A DNA stretch of 64,000 nt, from NCBI RefSeq assembly GCF_016906305.1, contig NZ_JADDOL010000012.1, positions 57,525-121,524 on the forward strand. Reading direction: 5' to 3'. The notes under the pieces are model-generated. The model was not told the DNA's origin. It saw only the letters and a list, made by a program, of their open reading frames with translations, and did not search any database. Below are positions 50,031 to 58,996 of the stretch, one piece after another. The stretch is from Alloalcanivorax marinus (lineage in GTDB: Bacteria; Pseudomonadota; Gammaproteobacteria; Pseudomonadales; Alcanivoracaceae). The translations under genes were made by a program, and so were the position numbers. Numbering within the stretch: position 1 is the stretch's first letter; each line of letters opens with the position of its first letter.

Positions 50031-51458
50031 TCAGGGATGGAACACGGACTTCACTTCCAGGAATTCCTCCAGCCCGTACACGCCCCATTCCCGGCCCACG
50101 CCGGAATGCTTGTAACCACCGAACGGGGCCGGCAGGTCCAGCTGCGCGCCGTTCAGGTGGACCATGCCGGTGCGCAGCCGCGCGGCCACCTCGGCGGCGT
50201 CTTCCACGGTGGCGCCGTACACATAGCCGGACAGGCCGTAGTCGGAGTCGTTGGCGATGGCCACCGCCTGGTCCACGTCGTCGTAGGGCATCATCACCAG
50301 CACCGGGCCGAAGATTTCCTCCCGGGCGATCAGCATCTGGTTATTCACCTGGCTGAACACCGTGGGCCGGGCGAAGAAGCCCTGCTCCAGACCGTCCGGT
50401 TTGCCCGGTCCGCCGCACACCAGCTTGGCGCCTTCCTCGATGCCTTTCTCGATCAGCGATTGCACGCGCTTGAACTGGCGCTCATTGGCGATCGGACCCA
50501 GTTTGGTGCTCTCGTCCCGGGGATCGCCCACGGTCAGTTTTTCGCATACCTGGGCGGCGATGGCTTCCGCTTCGGCCAGCTTGTCCGCCGGCACCAGCAT
50601 CCGCGAAGGCGCATTACAGCTCTGCCCGGTGTTGTTCATCATCGACTGCACGCCGTGGCCCACCGCCTTCTGAAAGTCGGCGTCCGGCAGGATGATGTTG
50701 GCGGACTTGCCGCCCAGTTCCAGGGACACACGCTTGAAGGTGTCGGCGGCTTCCTTGCTCACCGAGGCGCCGGCACGGGTGGAACCGGTCAGCGACACCA
50801 TGTCCACGCGCGGGTCCGAGGACAGCATCGGGCCCACTTCGGCGCCGTCGCCATAGATCATATTGAAGACGCCGGCGGGCAGGCCGGCTTCGTCGATGAT
50901 CTCGGCCAGCACCCGGGCGGACAGGGGCGCGAATTCGCTGGGCTTGAGCACCATGGTGCAGCCGGCGGCGATGGCCGGGGCCACCTTGCAGAGCACCTGG
51001 TTCATGGGCCAGTTCCAGGGTGTGATCAGGGCGGCCACGCCGGCCGGCTCGCGGCGCACGGTGGCGCGGCCCAGGGTCTGTTCGAACTCGAAGTCGCGGG
51101 CGGCTTCCAGGGTCGCCTTGATGTGGCCCAGGCCCATGGGGGCCTGCACCTTGGCGGCCAGGCCGTGGCGGGGCGCGCCCATTTCCCGGCTGATGGCGTC
51201 GGCCATGTCGTCCAGACGGGCCTGATAGGCGGCCATCAGGCGCTCGAGCATCGCCAGCCGCTCGTCCAGCGGCAGGGCGGCGAAGCCGTCGAAGGCGTCA
51301 CGGGCGGCCTGGATGGCCGCGTCCACGTCACTCCGGCCGGCCAGATACACCTTGCCCTCGCTGGCCTCGGTGGCCGGGTTGATCACGTCGAACGGTTTGG
51401 CGTCGGCGCCGGGCGCGACCCAGCCGCCATTGATGTAGAACTGTTCCAGATGACTCAT
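50031..51458 (-). CDS. NAD(P)-dependent aldehyde dehydrogenase
   Basis: 475-residue ALDH superfamily enzyme. Catalytic C281 lies in NTGQSCNAPSRML, the general base E247 in LELGGKSAN, and the oxyanion asparagine N149 in TPWNWP; the C-terminus FGGYKHSGVGREWGVYGLEEFLEVK is typical. It should oxidise an aldehyde to the acid entering CoA activation. Divergent from an SDR gene across a region with a palindromic IclR-like operator, so both are probably controlled together. Confidence 0.93.
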   Translation of the reverse strand: MSHLEQFYINGGWVAPGADAKPFDVINPATEASEGKVYLAGRSDVDAAIQAARDAFDGFAALPLDERLAMLERLMAAYQARLDDMADAISREMGAPRHGLAAKVQAPMGLGHIKATLEAARDFEFEQTLGRATVRREPAGVAALITPWNWPMNQVLCKVAPAIAAGCTMVLKPSEFAPLSARVLAEIIDEAGLPAGVFNMIYGDGAEVGPMLSSDPRVDMVSLTGSTRAGASVSKEAADTFKRVSLELGGKSANIILPDADFQKAVGHGVQSMMNNTGQSCNAPSRMLVPADKLAEAEAIAAQVCEKLTVGDPRDESTKLGPIANERQFKRVQSLIEKGIEEGAKLVCGGPGKPDGLEQGFFARPTVFSQVNNQMLIAREEIFGPVLVMMPYDDVDQAVAIANDSDYGLSGYVYGATVEDAAEVAARLRTGMVHLNGAQLDLPAPFGGYKHSGVGREWGVYGLEEFLEVKSVFHP

Positions 51459-51487
51459 GGATATTCTCCCTGGGAAACGAGTGACAA

Positions 51488-51636
51488 GTTGAAAGTTGAA
51501 AGTTGAAAGTTGAAAGTTAAAAGTTAAAAGTTGAAAGGGCGGTTCTCGTCGTAGGCTTTCCTTTGAGCGCGGGCAGGGCGGTTCCGTTCATCTGGTCCTG
51601 GTTCGCGTTAACTTTTAACTTTGAACTTTCAACTTC
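51488..51636. repeat. Heptamer-array hairpin (GTTGAAA type), copy 3
   Basis: The left arm is seven consecutive 7-nt units (51488-51536): GTTGAAA four times, GTTAAAA twice, GTTGAAA once. The right arm (51608-51636) is the reverse complement of GTTGAAA, GTTCAAA, GTTAAAA plus a partial unit. A 71-base spacer separates them. Unlike the other copies it lies between divergent genes, so a terminator role alone does not explain it. Confidence 0.88.
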
Positions 51637-51685
51637 TTTAGAGACCGCCCAACGTGCCACATCCTGACGAATCTGCCTAGTTCAT

Positions 51686-51706
51686 TTTTGGAATGGCATT
51701 CCAAAA
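51686..51706. promoter_or_regulatory. Candidate IclR-type operator
   Basis: Perfect palindrome with 10-base arms TTTTGGAATG and CATTCCAAAA around one G. The TGGAA..TTCCA core resembles operators of IclR-family proteins, and an IclR-family gene follows two genes away (52738). It lies between the divergent aldehyde dehydrogenase and SDR genes. Confidence 0.65.
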
Positions 51707-51773
51707 TCTTGACCGCCCCCCGCGCCCGTGTCATCTTGCTGGAAAAACAGAATAGCGATTCGAGGAGAGCACC

Positions 51774-52562
51774 ATGCAGCGTTTCCAGGAGCGTACCGTG
51801 TTGATCACCGGGGCGGCGAGCGGTATTGGCCGGGCGGCGGCCCGCCGGTTCGCGGAGGAGGGCGCCTTTGTGGTGCTGGTGGATCGCAACGAGGCCGGGC
51901 TGGCGGAAACCCGCGAGGCCCTGCCGGCGGGCAGCGAAGCGCTGCTGCGCACCGTGGACGTGTCCGACGAGCACGCCGTGGACGCCCTGGTGGCGGAGGT
52001 GATCGAAGCCCGCGGCCGTATTCACGCGCTGTGCAACAACGCCGGCATCGCCGGCGGCGACTACAGTGGCATCACCGAGACCGACACCGACACCTGGCGC
52101 AACATCCTCAACGTGAACCTGCTGGGGCCGGTGTTCTTCACCCGCGCGGTGGGCCGCCATATGCGCGAGCAGGGCGGCGGCGCCATCGTCAATACCGCCT
52201 CCGTGGCGGGCATCCGCTCCGGCGCCGGCGGCAACGCCTACAGCGCTTCCAAGGCGGCGGTGATCAACCTGACCAAGACCGCCGCCTGCGACCTGGGCCA
52301 GTACAACGTGCGCGTCAACGCCATCTGCCCGGGGCTGATCGAGACCGGCATGACCAAGCCGGTGTTCGACTACGCCCGTGAGCGCAATAAGGAAGAAAAG
52401 CTCGGCAGCCGCTGCGAGCTGCGCCGCTACGGCCGTCCCCACGAGATCGCCGCGGCCATGGCCTTTCTGGCCAGCGACGACGCCAGCTACATCACCGGCC
52501 AGGCGCTGGCGGTGGACGGCGGCAACACCGCCTCCCTGAACCTGCCGGGAATGAAACACTGA
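51774..52562 (+). CDS. SDR family oxidoreductase
   Basis: 262-residue classical SDR: TGAASGIG at residues 11-18, NNAGIAGGDYSG, active-site YSASK, and TGQALAVDGGNTASL. VDRNEAG after strand two predicts NAD use. It is divergent from the aldehyde dehydrogenase gene; an alcohol-to-aldehyde or hydroxyacyl step feeding that enzyme would fit. A hairpin follows before the IclR gene. Confidence 0.91.
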   Translation: MQRFQERTVLITGAASGIGRAAARRFAEEGAFVVLVDRNEAGLAETREALPAGSEALLRTVDVSDEHAVDALVAEVIEARGRIHALCNNAGIAGGDYSGITETDTDTWRNILNVNLLGPVFFTRAVGRHMREQGGGAIVNTASVAGIRSGAGGNAYSASKAAVINLTKTAACDLGQYNVRVNAICPGLIETGMTKPVFDYARERNKEEKLGSRCELRRYGRPHEIAAAMAFLASDDASYITGQALAVDGGNTASLNLPGMKH

Positions 52563-52593
52563 CTGTTCCACGGGATGGACATTTTGGCGCCGG

Positions 52594-52609
52594 GGAGCCG
52601 TCGGGCTCC
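52594..52609 (+). terminator. Weak terminator after the SDR gene
   Basis: GGAGCC-GTCG-GGCTCC stem, with CTTTTTG ten bases later. It would partly separate the SDR transcript from the regulator gene, which has an AT-rich promoter-like region of its own (about 52620-52680). Confidence 0.4.
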
Positions 52610-52737
52610 TCGGTGAAACGGCTTTTTGATATATTTGCCCGATTTATACACAACCATAAACGCGACGAATAAAAACACACACGCGAAACAAACGGGGCCC
52701 GACCCCGATCCCGAAGCCTGATTGAGGAAACAACACC

Positions 52738-53544
52738 ATGCGACGAGCCGCTCTTGGCAAAGACGGAGCCGCGGAGAAGGACCGTAATTTTGTCACCGCC
52801 CTGGCCCGCGGTCTGGATATCCTGCGCTGTTTCGGCCCTTCCGACGAATACCTGGGCAACGCGGAGCTGGCCAAACGCACCAATATCCCGCGCCCCACGG
52901 TGTCGCGGATGACCGCCACCCTGACCCAGCTCGGCTACCTGCGCTACGCCGAGAATCTGGAGAAGTACCGGTTGGGGCCGGGGGTGCTGGATCTGGGTTA
53001 CCGCTATCTGGCCAGCGAAGGGGTGCGCGACATCGCCCGGCCGTTCATGCAGGAGCTGGCCGACGCCACCGATTGCATGGTGGCCATCGCCGCGCCGGAC
53101 GGCGCCTCCATGACCTATATCCAGGTGTGCCAGGGCTCCGGGCCGCTGGTGTTGCGTCTGTCCGTGGGCTCGCGGGTGGCCACCGGCACCTCGGCGGCCG
53201 GCCGCGCCCTGCTGGCGGCGCTGCCGGAAAACGAGCGGGAGCCCTATTACGAAGCCATTCGCGCCCAGAACCCGGACGCCTGGCCGGAAGTGCAGCGCGG
53301 GCTGCAGCGGGCGATCAAGGAATACCAGCAGTACGGCTTCGTCACCTCCGACGGAGAATGGAACCGGGACGTGAGCGCCGTGGGCGTGCCGCTGGTCCTG
53401 GACAACGGCGGCCAGGTAGTGCCGTTCAATTGTGGCGGTTCGTCCCTGCGACTGAGCCGCCGGATCCTGATCGAGAATCTCGGCCCGCGCCTCAAGGAAG
53501 TGGTGGATCAGGTGCGCCAGATGGTGCAGGGCCGGGAAGTCTGA
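52738..53544 (+). CDS. IclR family transcriptional regulator
   Basis: 268 residues. The winged helix-turn-helix is ALARGLDILRCFGPSDEYLGNAELAKRTNIPRPTVSRMTATL; the effector domain has LGPGVLDLGYRYLAS, RLSVGSRVATGTSAAGRALLAAL and VPLVLDNGGQVVPFNCGG. Members of this branch (PcaR/PobR-like) control aromatic or aliphatic acid catabolism. The palindrome at 51686-51706 is its likely operator. The start is ATG with a TTGAGGAAA ribosome site. Confidence 0.92.
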   Translation: MRRAALGKDGAAEKDRNFVTALARGLDILRCFGPSDEYLGNAELAKRTNIPRPTVSRMTATLTQLGYLRYAENLEKYRLGPGVLDLGYRYLASEGVRDIARPFMQELADATDCMVAIAAPDGASMTYIQVCQGSGPLVLRLSVGSRVATGTSAAGRALLAALPENEREPYYEAIRAQNPDAWPEVQRGLQRAIKEYQQYGFVTSDGEWNRDVSAVGVPLVLDNGGQVVPFNCGGSSLRLSRRILIENLGPRLKEVVDQVRQMVQGREV

Positions 53545-53565
53545 CCCGATAACGAGAGAACCGCG

Positions 53566-54036
53566 ATGAGCCCCGACACCGACCCCTCCGCGCCGCTGCC
53601 CCTGGACGCCGCCAACCGTAAGTTCAACCACGGTTTTCCGGCGCTGCTCGGCTTTGAATTTCTGGAATGGCGCGAGGGTCGGGCGGTGCTCGGTCTGCAG
53701 GTCACCGACCGCCACCTGAACCTGGCGGGGCTGATTCACGGCGGCGTGCTGGCCACGCTGCTGGACGTGGCCGGCGCCTGCGCCGGCACCTTCTGCCCCT
53801 ACCCGGACCGGGTGCGCAAGGCGATTACCCTGTCCATGACCACCACCTTCACCGGTCAGAGCGGCAAGGGCTACATCCGCGCCATCGGCACCAAACGTGC
53901 CGGTGGCAGCCGCATCTTCAATTCCACCGTGGACGTCTACGACGCCGAGGAGCGCCTGCTGATCATCGGCGAGGGCACCTTCAGACTGCGCAGCGGTTCC
54001 GAGGATGTGCGCGGGCAACCCATGGACGAGCGCTGA
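53566..54036 (+). CDS. PaaI family thioesterase
   Basis: 156-residue hot-dog thioesterase. NLAGLIHGGVLATLLDVAGACAG is the PaaI-type active-site helix and TLSMTTTFTGQSGKGYIRAIG the conserved strand pair. It probably relieves accumulated acyl-CoA from dead-end intermediates. It begins 21 bases after the IclR gene and so likely shares its transcript. Confidence 0.9.
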   Translation: MSPDTDPSAPLPLDAANRKFNHGFPALLGFEFLEWREGRAVLGLQVTDRHLNLAGLIHGGVLATLLDVAGACAGTFCPYPDRVRKAITLSMTTTFTGQSGKGYIRAIGTKRAGGSRIFNSTVDVYDAEERLLIIGEGTFRLRSGSEDVRGQPMDER

Positions 54037-54137
54037 TTTAAAGGCTTTTTACCGGTTTCGCGCCGCGGCGGGTTGAAGTGCGGTCGGTTTGGCTCAAGGC
54101 TGGGTAACAGGATCACAGTCAATGGAAAGGAGCCACT

Positions 54138-54566
54138 ATGACCACCTACATCATCGCCAGCAACGCCGCCCACGCCCGGGTGTTCGCCCACCAGGTCGGC
54201 CGCATTCGTGAAATCGAGCAGCTCGACCATCCGGAAAGCCAGGCCCACGTGGGCGATCTGCGCACCGGCGAGGGTGGCAAGGAAGGCAGCGGCGCGATGC
54301 ACGGCAACCCCCGCGCCACCGGCAATCAGCAGGCTACCTCCGACAAGCATTCCGCGATGTTCGCCAAGGAGCTGGCGGAATACATGAAGGCGGCCCACGA
54401 CAAGGGCGGCGTGGACGATTTTATCGTGATCGCCGAACCGCGCTTTCTGGGTGCCCTGCGCGACAAGATGGATGACCCCACCCGTCGCGCCGTGATCCGC
54501 GAAGTGGACAAGGACCTGACCAAGCAGAACGTGGACGACATCAAGAAGGCCGCCGGCATTGTTTGA
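54138..54566 (+). CDS. Host attachment protein family
   Basis: 142-residue protein of the host-attachment family, named from a plant-associated bacterium; its biochemical role in free-living species is unclear. Typical segments are YIIASNAAHARVFAHQVG, ATSDKHSAMFAKELAEYMKAAH, DDFIVIAEPRFLGALRDKM and REVDKDLTKQNVDDIKKAAG. No signal peptide, so probably cytoplasmic; the fold is related to RNA-release-factor-like domains. An AAGGAGCC ribosome site precedes the ATG, and a hairpin terminator follows. Confidence 0.88.
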   Translation: MTTYIIASNAAHARVFAHQVGRIREIEQLDHPESQAHVGDLRTGEGGKEGSGAMHGNPRATGNQQATSDKHSAMFAKELAEYMKAAHDKGGVDDFIVIAEPRFLGALRDKMDDPTRRAVIREVDKDLTKQNVDDIKKAAGIV

Positions 54567-54577
54567 GATTGGCGGCG

Positions 54578-54604
54578 ATCGCGACTGAAGTCGCGATGCT
54601 TTTC
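54578..54604 (+). terminator. Intrinsic terminator after the host attachment gene
   Basis: ATCGCGACT-GA-AGTCGCGAT stem followed by GCTTTTC. It lies between convergent genes. Confidence 0.65.
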
Positions 54605-54606
54605 GT

Positions 54607-56685
54607 CTACCACGAATAGGACGCGCCGGCGTACCAGTGCCGGCCCGGCGCCGGTTCGAAGTAGCCCCGATCCGCCGGATCGGGGCGATCACTGTTGGCG
54701 TTGATGCGCAGATTGCCGAAGTAGCCCTCATCAAAGAGGTTGTCCACGCCGGCATAGAGAGTGAAGGCGCTGGCGGGCAGCCGCCATTCGCGGCCCAGCC
54801 GCGCTCCCGCCACGGTGTAATCGTCCACCCGGGTTTCGTTGGTGTTCTCCGCGTACACCGCGCCGCCATAGCGACCGTCCAGCACCAGAAAGGCCCCGTT
54901 TTGCCAGCGCCAGGCCGCTTCCGCGAACAGGTGGTGGCGGGGCAGACCGGGCAGCCGGTTGCCGCTCACGTCCTGGTTCTGCTGTTCGTCGTAAAAATCC
55001 TCGAATTGGTAATCCGAGTAGGTGTAGGCCAGGGTCAGGGTCAGCCGCTCGGTGGTCAGGTGTTCGAGCATCAGTTCCAGGCCGTCCCGGCGGGTGCGGG
55101 CGGCGTTGTCGTAGAAGGTGCGGCCGTTGAGCTCGTAGGGGGTGATCTCGTCGCGCACCCGCACGCTGAACAGCGCCAGGTCGTAGAACAGCCGGTCGCC
55201 GAGCTGACCGCGCCCGCCGATTTCCCGGTTCAGCGCCTTTTGCGGTTCCAGATCCGGATTGAACCCGCCGGCGCCGGACGGGTTGGCCAGTTCCGTGAAG
55301 GTGGGCGTCTCGAAGGCGTTGCTGACCGTGGCGTAGACACTGTGGCGGGGATGCAGGTGCCAGGTCAGCCCGGCGCTGTAACTGCCCTCGCGGAAGGTCT
55401 GGTCGCCGCTCTGATCGCCGTCACCGAGCAGACGGTCCTCGATGTCCAGACGCACCCGGTCGGCGCGCGCCCCCAGGGACAGCACCAGACGTTCGGTCAG
55501 ATCCGTGTCGGTTTGCAGGAACAGGCCGCTGGCGGTGGCGGTCTGGTCCTCGTCGCCGGTGCGGGCGGTGACGTTGCCGGCCGCGTCCACCGCGCGCCGG
55601 CCCCGGTCGTCCTGCTGCCGGTCCACGTCCAGGCCCACCAGATAGCGATGGTGGAGCCCGAACAGGGTGAGCCGGTCGGTGTATTCCAGACGCGCGCCAT
55701 AGAACAGGCGCTGGTAGTCGATCAGGCTGCTGCCGGGGAACGGCAGCTGCTGGCGGAAGTCCCGGCGGCTGACGAAGCCGCGCAGGCGCAGTTCGCCACC
55801 CAGGCTGCGATCACGATAGAGCACCCCGAGCCGCTGCTGGGTCACTTCCTGGCCGGCGTCCAGCAGGCGGGAAAAGCGTGTCGCCTGTTCGCGATCCTCG
55901 CGCGCCTGGGCGCGGGTCAGCCCGCCCGGGTCCTCGGCCACCGGCGTGTCCATGGCGGTGAAGAACAACTCCAGGTCGCGCTCGGCGGACAGCGCCCGGC
56001 CCACCCGGGTGGTGAGCAGATACTTCTCCATTTCGCTCTGGGCCCGCTCACCCTCATGGCGTACGCCGGTCAGGCTCAGGTAATGGTGGTTGCCGTCCTC
56101 GGCGCCGCCCAGCTGCAGGTTGCTCTTGCGGTAGCCGTCGGCGCCGCCGGCCACGCTGAAGCGATGCCCGTAGCGCAGATCGCGGCCGGTGCGCGTGGTG
56201 ATGTCCACCACGCCGCCGCTGGCATTGCCGTACAGCACCGAGGCCGGGCCGCGCAGCACGGTGAGCGAGTCCAGCGTTTCCAGGTCCACGCTGTCCAGCT
56301 GTGATTGACCGTCGGGCAGGGTTTCCGGGAAGCCGTCCACATTGATGCGCAGGCCGCGGACGCCGAACGGCGCCCGCGCGCCAAACCCGCGGCTGGACAG
56401 ACGCAGCCCCTGGGCGAAGTTGTAGCGATTCTGCAGATAAAGACCGGGTACCCGGTTCAGGCTTTCGTCCAGCTGCAGGCCGGGCTGGCCGGCCTGCACC
56501 CGTTCGGCGTCCACCACCGTGGCGGCGCCGGGCAGGTCGGCCAGGTCCCGTTCCAGCCGGGTGCCGGTGACGGTGACCGCCTCCAGCCGGTGGTCCGGCT
56601 GCGGGGCGGGCGTGGCGTCGGTCTGGGCGAAAGCGGGCAGGGCGAGCGCGGCCCCGCCCAGGCAGGCGAGCAAATGGCGGTGCAT
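54607..56685 (-). CDS. TonB-dependent receptor
   Basis: 692-residue outer-membrane receptor. A signal peptide (LALPAFAQ) precedes a TonB box-like region and plug (LEAVTVTGTRLERDLADLPGAATVV to VDLETLDSLTVLRGPASVLYGNASGGVVDI). The C-terminal barrel ends RHWYAGASYSW. There is no STN domain and no sigma/FecR pair nearby, so it is a plain transporter, unlike the one at 9257. The plug motif FPETLPDGQSQLD resembles FecA-like iron receptors; ligand unknown. ATG at 56685 gives the signal peptide and follows GAAGGAAC. Confidence 0.92.
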   Translation of the reverse strand: MHRHLLACLGGAALALPAFAQTDATPAPQPDHRLEAVTVTGTRLERDLADLPGAATVVDAERVQAGQPGLQLDESLNRVPGLYLQNRYNFAQGLRLSSRGFGARAPFGVRGLRINVDGFPETLPDGQSQLDSVDLETLDSLTVLRGPASVLYGNASGGVVDITTRTGRDLRYGHRFSVAGGADGYRKSNLQLGGAEDGNHHYLSLTGVRHEGERAQSEMEKYLLTTRVGRALSAERDLELFFTAMDTPVAEDPGGLTRAQAREDREQATRFSRLLDAGQEVTQQRLGVLYRDRSLGGELRLRGFVSRRDFRQQLPFPGSSLIDYQRLFYGARLEYTDRLTLFGLHHRYLVGLDVDRQQDDRGRRAVDAAGNVTARTGDEDQTATASGLFLQTDTDLTERLVLSLGARADRVRLDIEDRLLGDGDQSGDQTFREGSYSAGLTWHLHPRHSVYATVSNAFETPTFTELANPSGAGGFNPDLEPQKALNREIGGRGQLGDRLFYDLALFSVRVRDEITPYELNGRTFYDNAARTRRDGLELMLEHLTTERLTLTLAYTYSDYQFEDFYDEQQNQDVSGNRLPGLPRHHLFAEAAWRWQNGAFLVLDGRYGGAVYAENTNETRVDDYTVAGARLGREWRLPASAFTLYAGVDNLFDEGYFGNLRINANSDRPDPADRGYFEPAPGRHWYAGASYSW

Positions 56686-56792
56686 GACGTTCCTTCTTCC
56701 GTGACGGGTCCGGGCCCTCGGGTGGGGCACACGGCGGGGCGACGGGCCCCTACGCTAGAGAGAAAACCCGCCGGCCTCAAGGCACCGCCAAG

Positions 56793-57353
56793 CTAAAACC
56801 GGAACGAAACCGTCACCGAGCCCAGGTTCATGCCCGGGTTGGGTTTGTACAGGCGCGAGTTGGAAGTGTGCTGGCCGCGCAGTCCCACCGCCAGGCGTGG
56901 CGTCACTTCGAACACCAGGCCGGCGTGGCTGGTGAACTGCAGGTTGCCGCCCATGTCGTCGTCGTCGATATGGGCATGGCTCATGTAGGACGGTTGCACG
57001 CCGAACAGCAGATAGAGACGGTCACTGGGCCAGTTGACGCGGGCCACCGGGCCGAAAATGTACACCTCGGTGGCGTTGTCGTCGCCGTCCGGGCCGGTCC
57101 CTTCCCAGCGCTCCACGGACGCGTCCCAGTAGGCCTGGATCAGATCGCCGTCGAGCCAGCGGTCCACCACCTGGCGTTGCAGCCAGCCGGCGGGCCAGCG
57201 GGCGAACAGGCTGTAATAGTCGAGCCCCTCACCGCCACCGACCCGCGCCCCCAGGCGCAGGTCGTGGTCGGCGGCGCCGGCCTGGCCCTGCCAGAGCAGG
57301 GCACACAGCACCAGCACCCAGCGGCCGGTCCAGCCGCGAATTACCATCCCCAT
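56793..57353 (-). CDS. PagL-like lipid A deacylase (acyloxyacyl hydrolase family)
   Basis: About 186 residues with a signal peptide (WVLVLCALLWQGQAGAA) and an eight-strand-like beta-barrel ending in SFRF. The segment GLRGQHTSNSRLYKPNPGMN matches the PagL active region (His-Ser/Thr followed by conserved Asn). PagL removes a 3-O acyl chain from lipid A in the outer membrane. The start is ATG 57353 or 57347; upstream codons add a non-secretory extension. A 7-6-7 palindrome lies about 65 bases upstream. Confidence 0.8.
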   Translation of the reverse strand: MGMVIRGWTGRWVLVLCALLWQGQAGAADHDLRLGARVGGGEGLDYYSLFARWPAGWLQRQVVDRWLDGDLIQAYWDASVERWEGTGPDGDDNATEVYIFGPVARVNWPSDRLYLLFGVQPSYMSHAHIDDDDMGGNLQFTSHAGLVFEVTPRLAVGLRGQHTSNSRLYKPNPGMNLGSVTVSFRF

Positions 57354-57416
57354 ATCGTGTTTTCCTGACCAAACGAAAGAAGTCGTGCAATGAACGCTAT
57401 ATACCGGGAAGCGCTG

Positions 57417-57436
57417 CACTTTTCATTCCAAAAGTG
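57417..57436. promoter_or_regulatory. Inverted repeat upstream of the PagL-like gene
   Basis: CACTTTT and AAAAGTG arms around CATTCC. Possible operator for the PagL-like gene; regulator unknown. Confidence 0.35.
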
Positions 57437-57494
57437 AGACGCAAGCGGTGGCGTTAATAAAAAAAGCCGCGAAGAACTCTATGCCGGGACGACA

Positions 57495-57512
57495 CGCCGC
57501 CGGAAGGCGGCG
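57495..57512 (-). terminator. Hairpin after the efflux operon
   Basis: CGCCGCC-GGAA-GGCGGCG stem about a dozen bases past the outer-membrane factor stop. No T-run, so a modest call. Confidence 0.45.
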
Positions 57513-57523
57513 GCGGGTCGTGG

Positions 57524-58996
57524 TCAGCCGCGAGGCGTGTCGCGGCGGGGAGCCGCCACCTCGCCGATCAGGGTTGCGTCCCGGGCCTGTTCACCGCCCC
57601 CCAGGGCGCGGTACAGGGTGATCCGGTTGGTGAGCTTGTCCAGGGTCACCGCCACTCTCTGCTGGCGGGCGTCGAGCAGATTGCGGCGCGCGTCCAGTAC
57701 CGCCAGGTAGTCGTCGGCGCCTTCCCGGTAGCGGGCTTCAGCCAACGTCAGGGAACGCTCGGTAGCGCTCACCAGAGCGCTTTGCGCCTGCTCTTCGCGG
57801 CTCAGACTGTCGCGCGCGGCGAGGGCGTCCGCCACTTCCTGGAACGCGGTCTGGATCGCTTGCTCATAGCGTGCCACGTTCTGGTCGCGCCGCACCTCCG
57901 CCACGTCCAGGTTGGCGCGGTTACGGCCACCGCTGAAGATCGGCAACGACAGACTGGGCGAGAACGACCAGGCTTTGGAGCCGCTTTCGAACAGGCCGGA
58001 CAGCTCGGCGCTGGCGGTGCCGGCGGAGCCGGTCAGGCTGATGCGCGGAAAGAACGCGGCCCGGGCCGCGCCGATGTTGGCGTTGGCGGCGCGCAGGGCG
58101 TGTTCCGCGCCGGCAATGTCCGGGCGCAGTCGCAGTACCGAGGAAGGCAGCCCGGCGGGCACGTCCGGCAGGGTGGCCACCGCCGGGTCGTCCAGGTCCT
58201 CGCCCGGAAGCGGTGGCAGCGGCGCGCCCACCAGAACCGCCAGGGCATTGCGGTCGGCATCGACCCGGCGCTGGAAGCGGGCCTGGCTGGCGCGGGCGGT
58301 TTCCAGCGCCGCCTGGGCCTGGCGCAGGTCCAGTTCCGAGCCCAGGCCCAGGTCGAAGCGACCCTGTACCAGATCCACGGATTCCTGTTGGGCGGCCAGT
58401 GTCTCGCGACTGATGCGCAGGCTTTCGCGGTCCGCCATCAGGGTCAGCCAGGCGTTGGCCACTTCCGCCACCAGGGTGATGTGGGCGCTGCGCCGGGCTT
58501 CCTCGGTGGCCAGATAGCTCTCCAACGCCGATTGCTTGAGGCTGCGCACGCGACCGAACAGATCCAGCTCATAGCTGGCCACGCCCACATTGACGCCGTA
58601 CTGGCTCTGCACCGTGCTGTCGCCGGTGCGGCTCAGGTCCGCCGGCAGCCGCTGGCGGGTGCCGTCGGCGTTGGCGCTGATCGACGGCAGCAGGGCGGCG
58701 CCCTCGATGCGGTATTGGGCGCGCGCCTCGGCCACGTCCAGCAGGGCCAGGCGCAGGTCCCGGTTGTTGTTCAGGGCGGTGGTGATCAATTGCCGCAGAT
58801 GCGGGTCCGGGAACATTGCCTGCCAGCCCGGCAGCATCACGGCGTCGGCGCCGGCGGCGGCGTCGCCCACCGTGGCCGGCACCGGCGAGTCCGGTTGCCG
58901 GTAGTCCGGGGCCAGGGTGCAGCCGCCCAGCAGCAGGGCGGCGGTGATCAGGGACAGGGCGGGGCGGCTCATGGCTGTTTGTCTCGAACGGCTCAT
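57524..58996 (-). CDS. RND efflux outer-membrane lipoprotein (OprM/TtgC-like)
   Basis: 490-residue outer-membrane factor. The lipobox LLLGGC (C26) follows a signal sequence; the mature part starts [15 protein letters not shown], and two repeated outer-membrane efflux domains include [34 protein letters not shown] and [27 protein letters not shown]. It forms the exit duct of the tripartite pump. Its ATG overlaps the pump stop by four bases. Confidence 0.94.
   Translation of the reverse strand: MSRSRQTAMSRPALSLITAALLLGGCTLAPDYRQPDSPVPATVGDAAAGADAVMLPGWQAMFPDPHLRQLITTALNNNRDLRLALLDVAEARAQYRIEGAALLPSISANADGTRQRLPADLSRTGDSTVQSQYGVNVGVASYELDLFGRVRSLKQSALESYLATEEARRSAHITLVAEVANAWLTLMADRESLRISRETLAAQQESVDLVQGRFDLGLGSELDLRQAQAALETARASQARFQRRVDADRNALAVLVGAPLPPLPGEDLDDPAVATLPDVPAGLPSSVLRLRPDIAGAEHALRAANANIGAARAAFFPRISLTGSAGTASAELSGLFESGSKAWSFSPSLSLPIFSGGRNRANLDVAEVRRDQNVARYEQAIQTAFQEVADALAARDSLSREEQAQSALVSATERSLTLAEARYREGADDYLAVLDARRNLLDARQQRVAVTLDKLTNRITLYRALGGGEQARDATLIGEVAAPRRDTPRG

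Larger units (their letters stand above)
51459..51773. other. Divergent control region of aldehyde dehydrogenase and SDR genes
   Basis: No gene. It holds the third GTTGAAA heptamer array (51488-51636), then a perfect 21-bp palindrome (51686-51706) followed by the presumed SDR promoter and a GAGGAGAG ribosome site. Confidence 0.6.

Noticed and set aside
51488..51536. CRISPR array
   Set aside because: Units are 7 nt, contiguous, with no spacers, and an inverted partner array is present. No cas genes are in the window.
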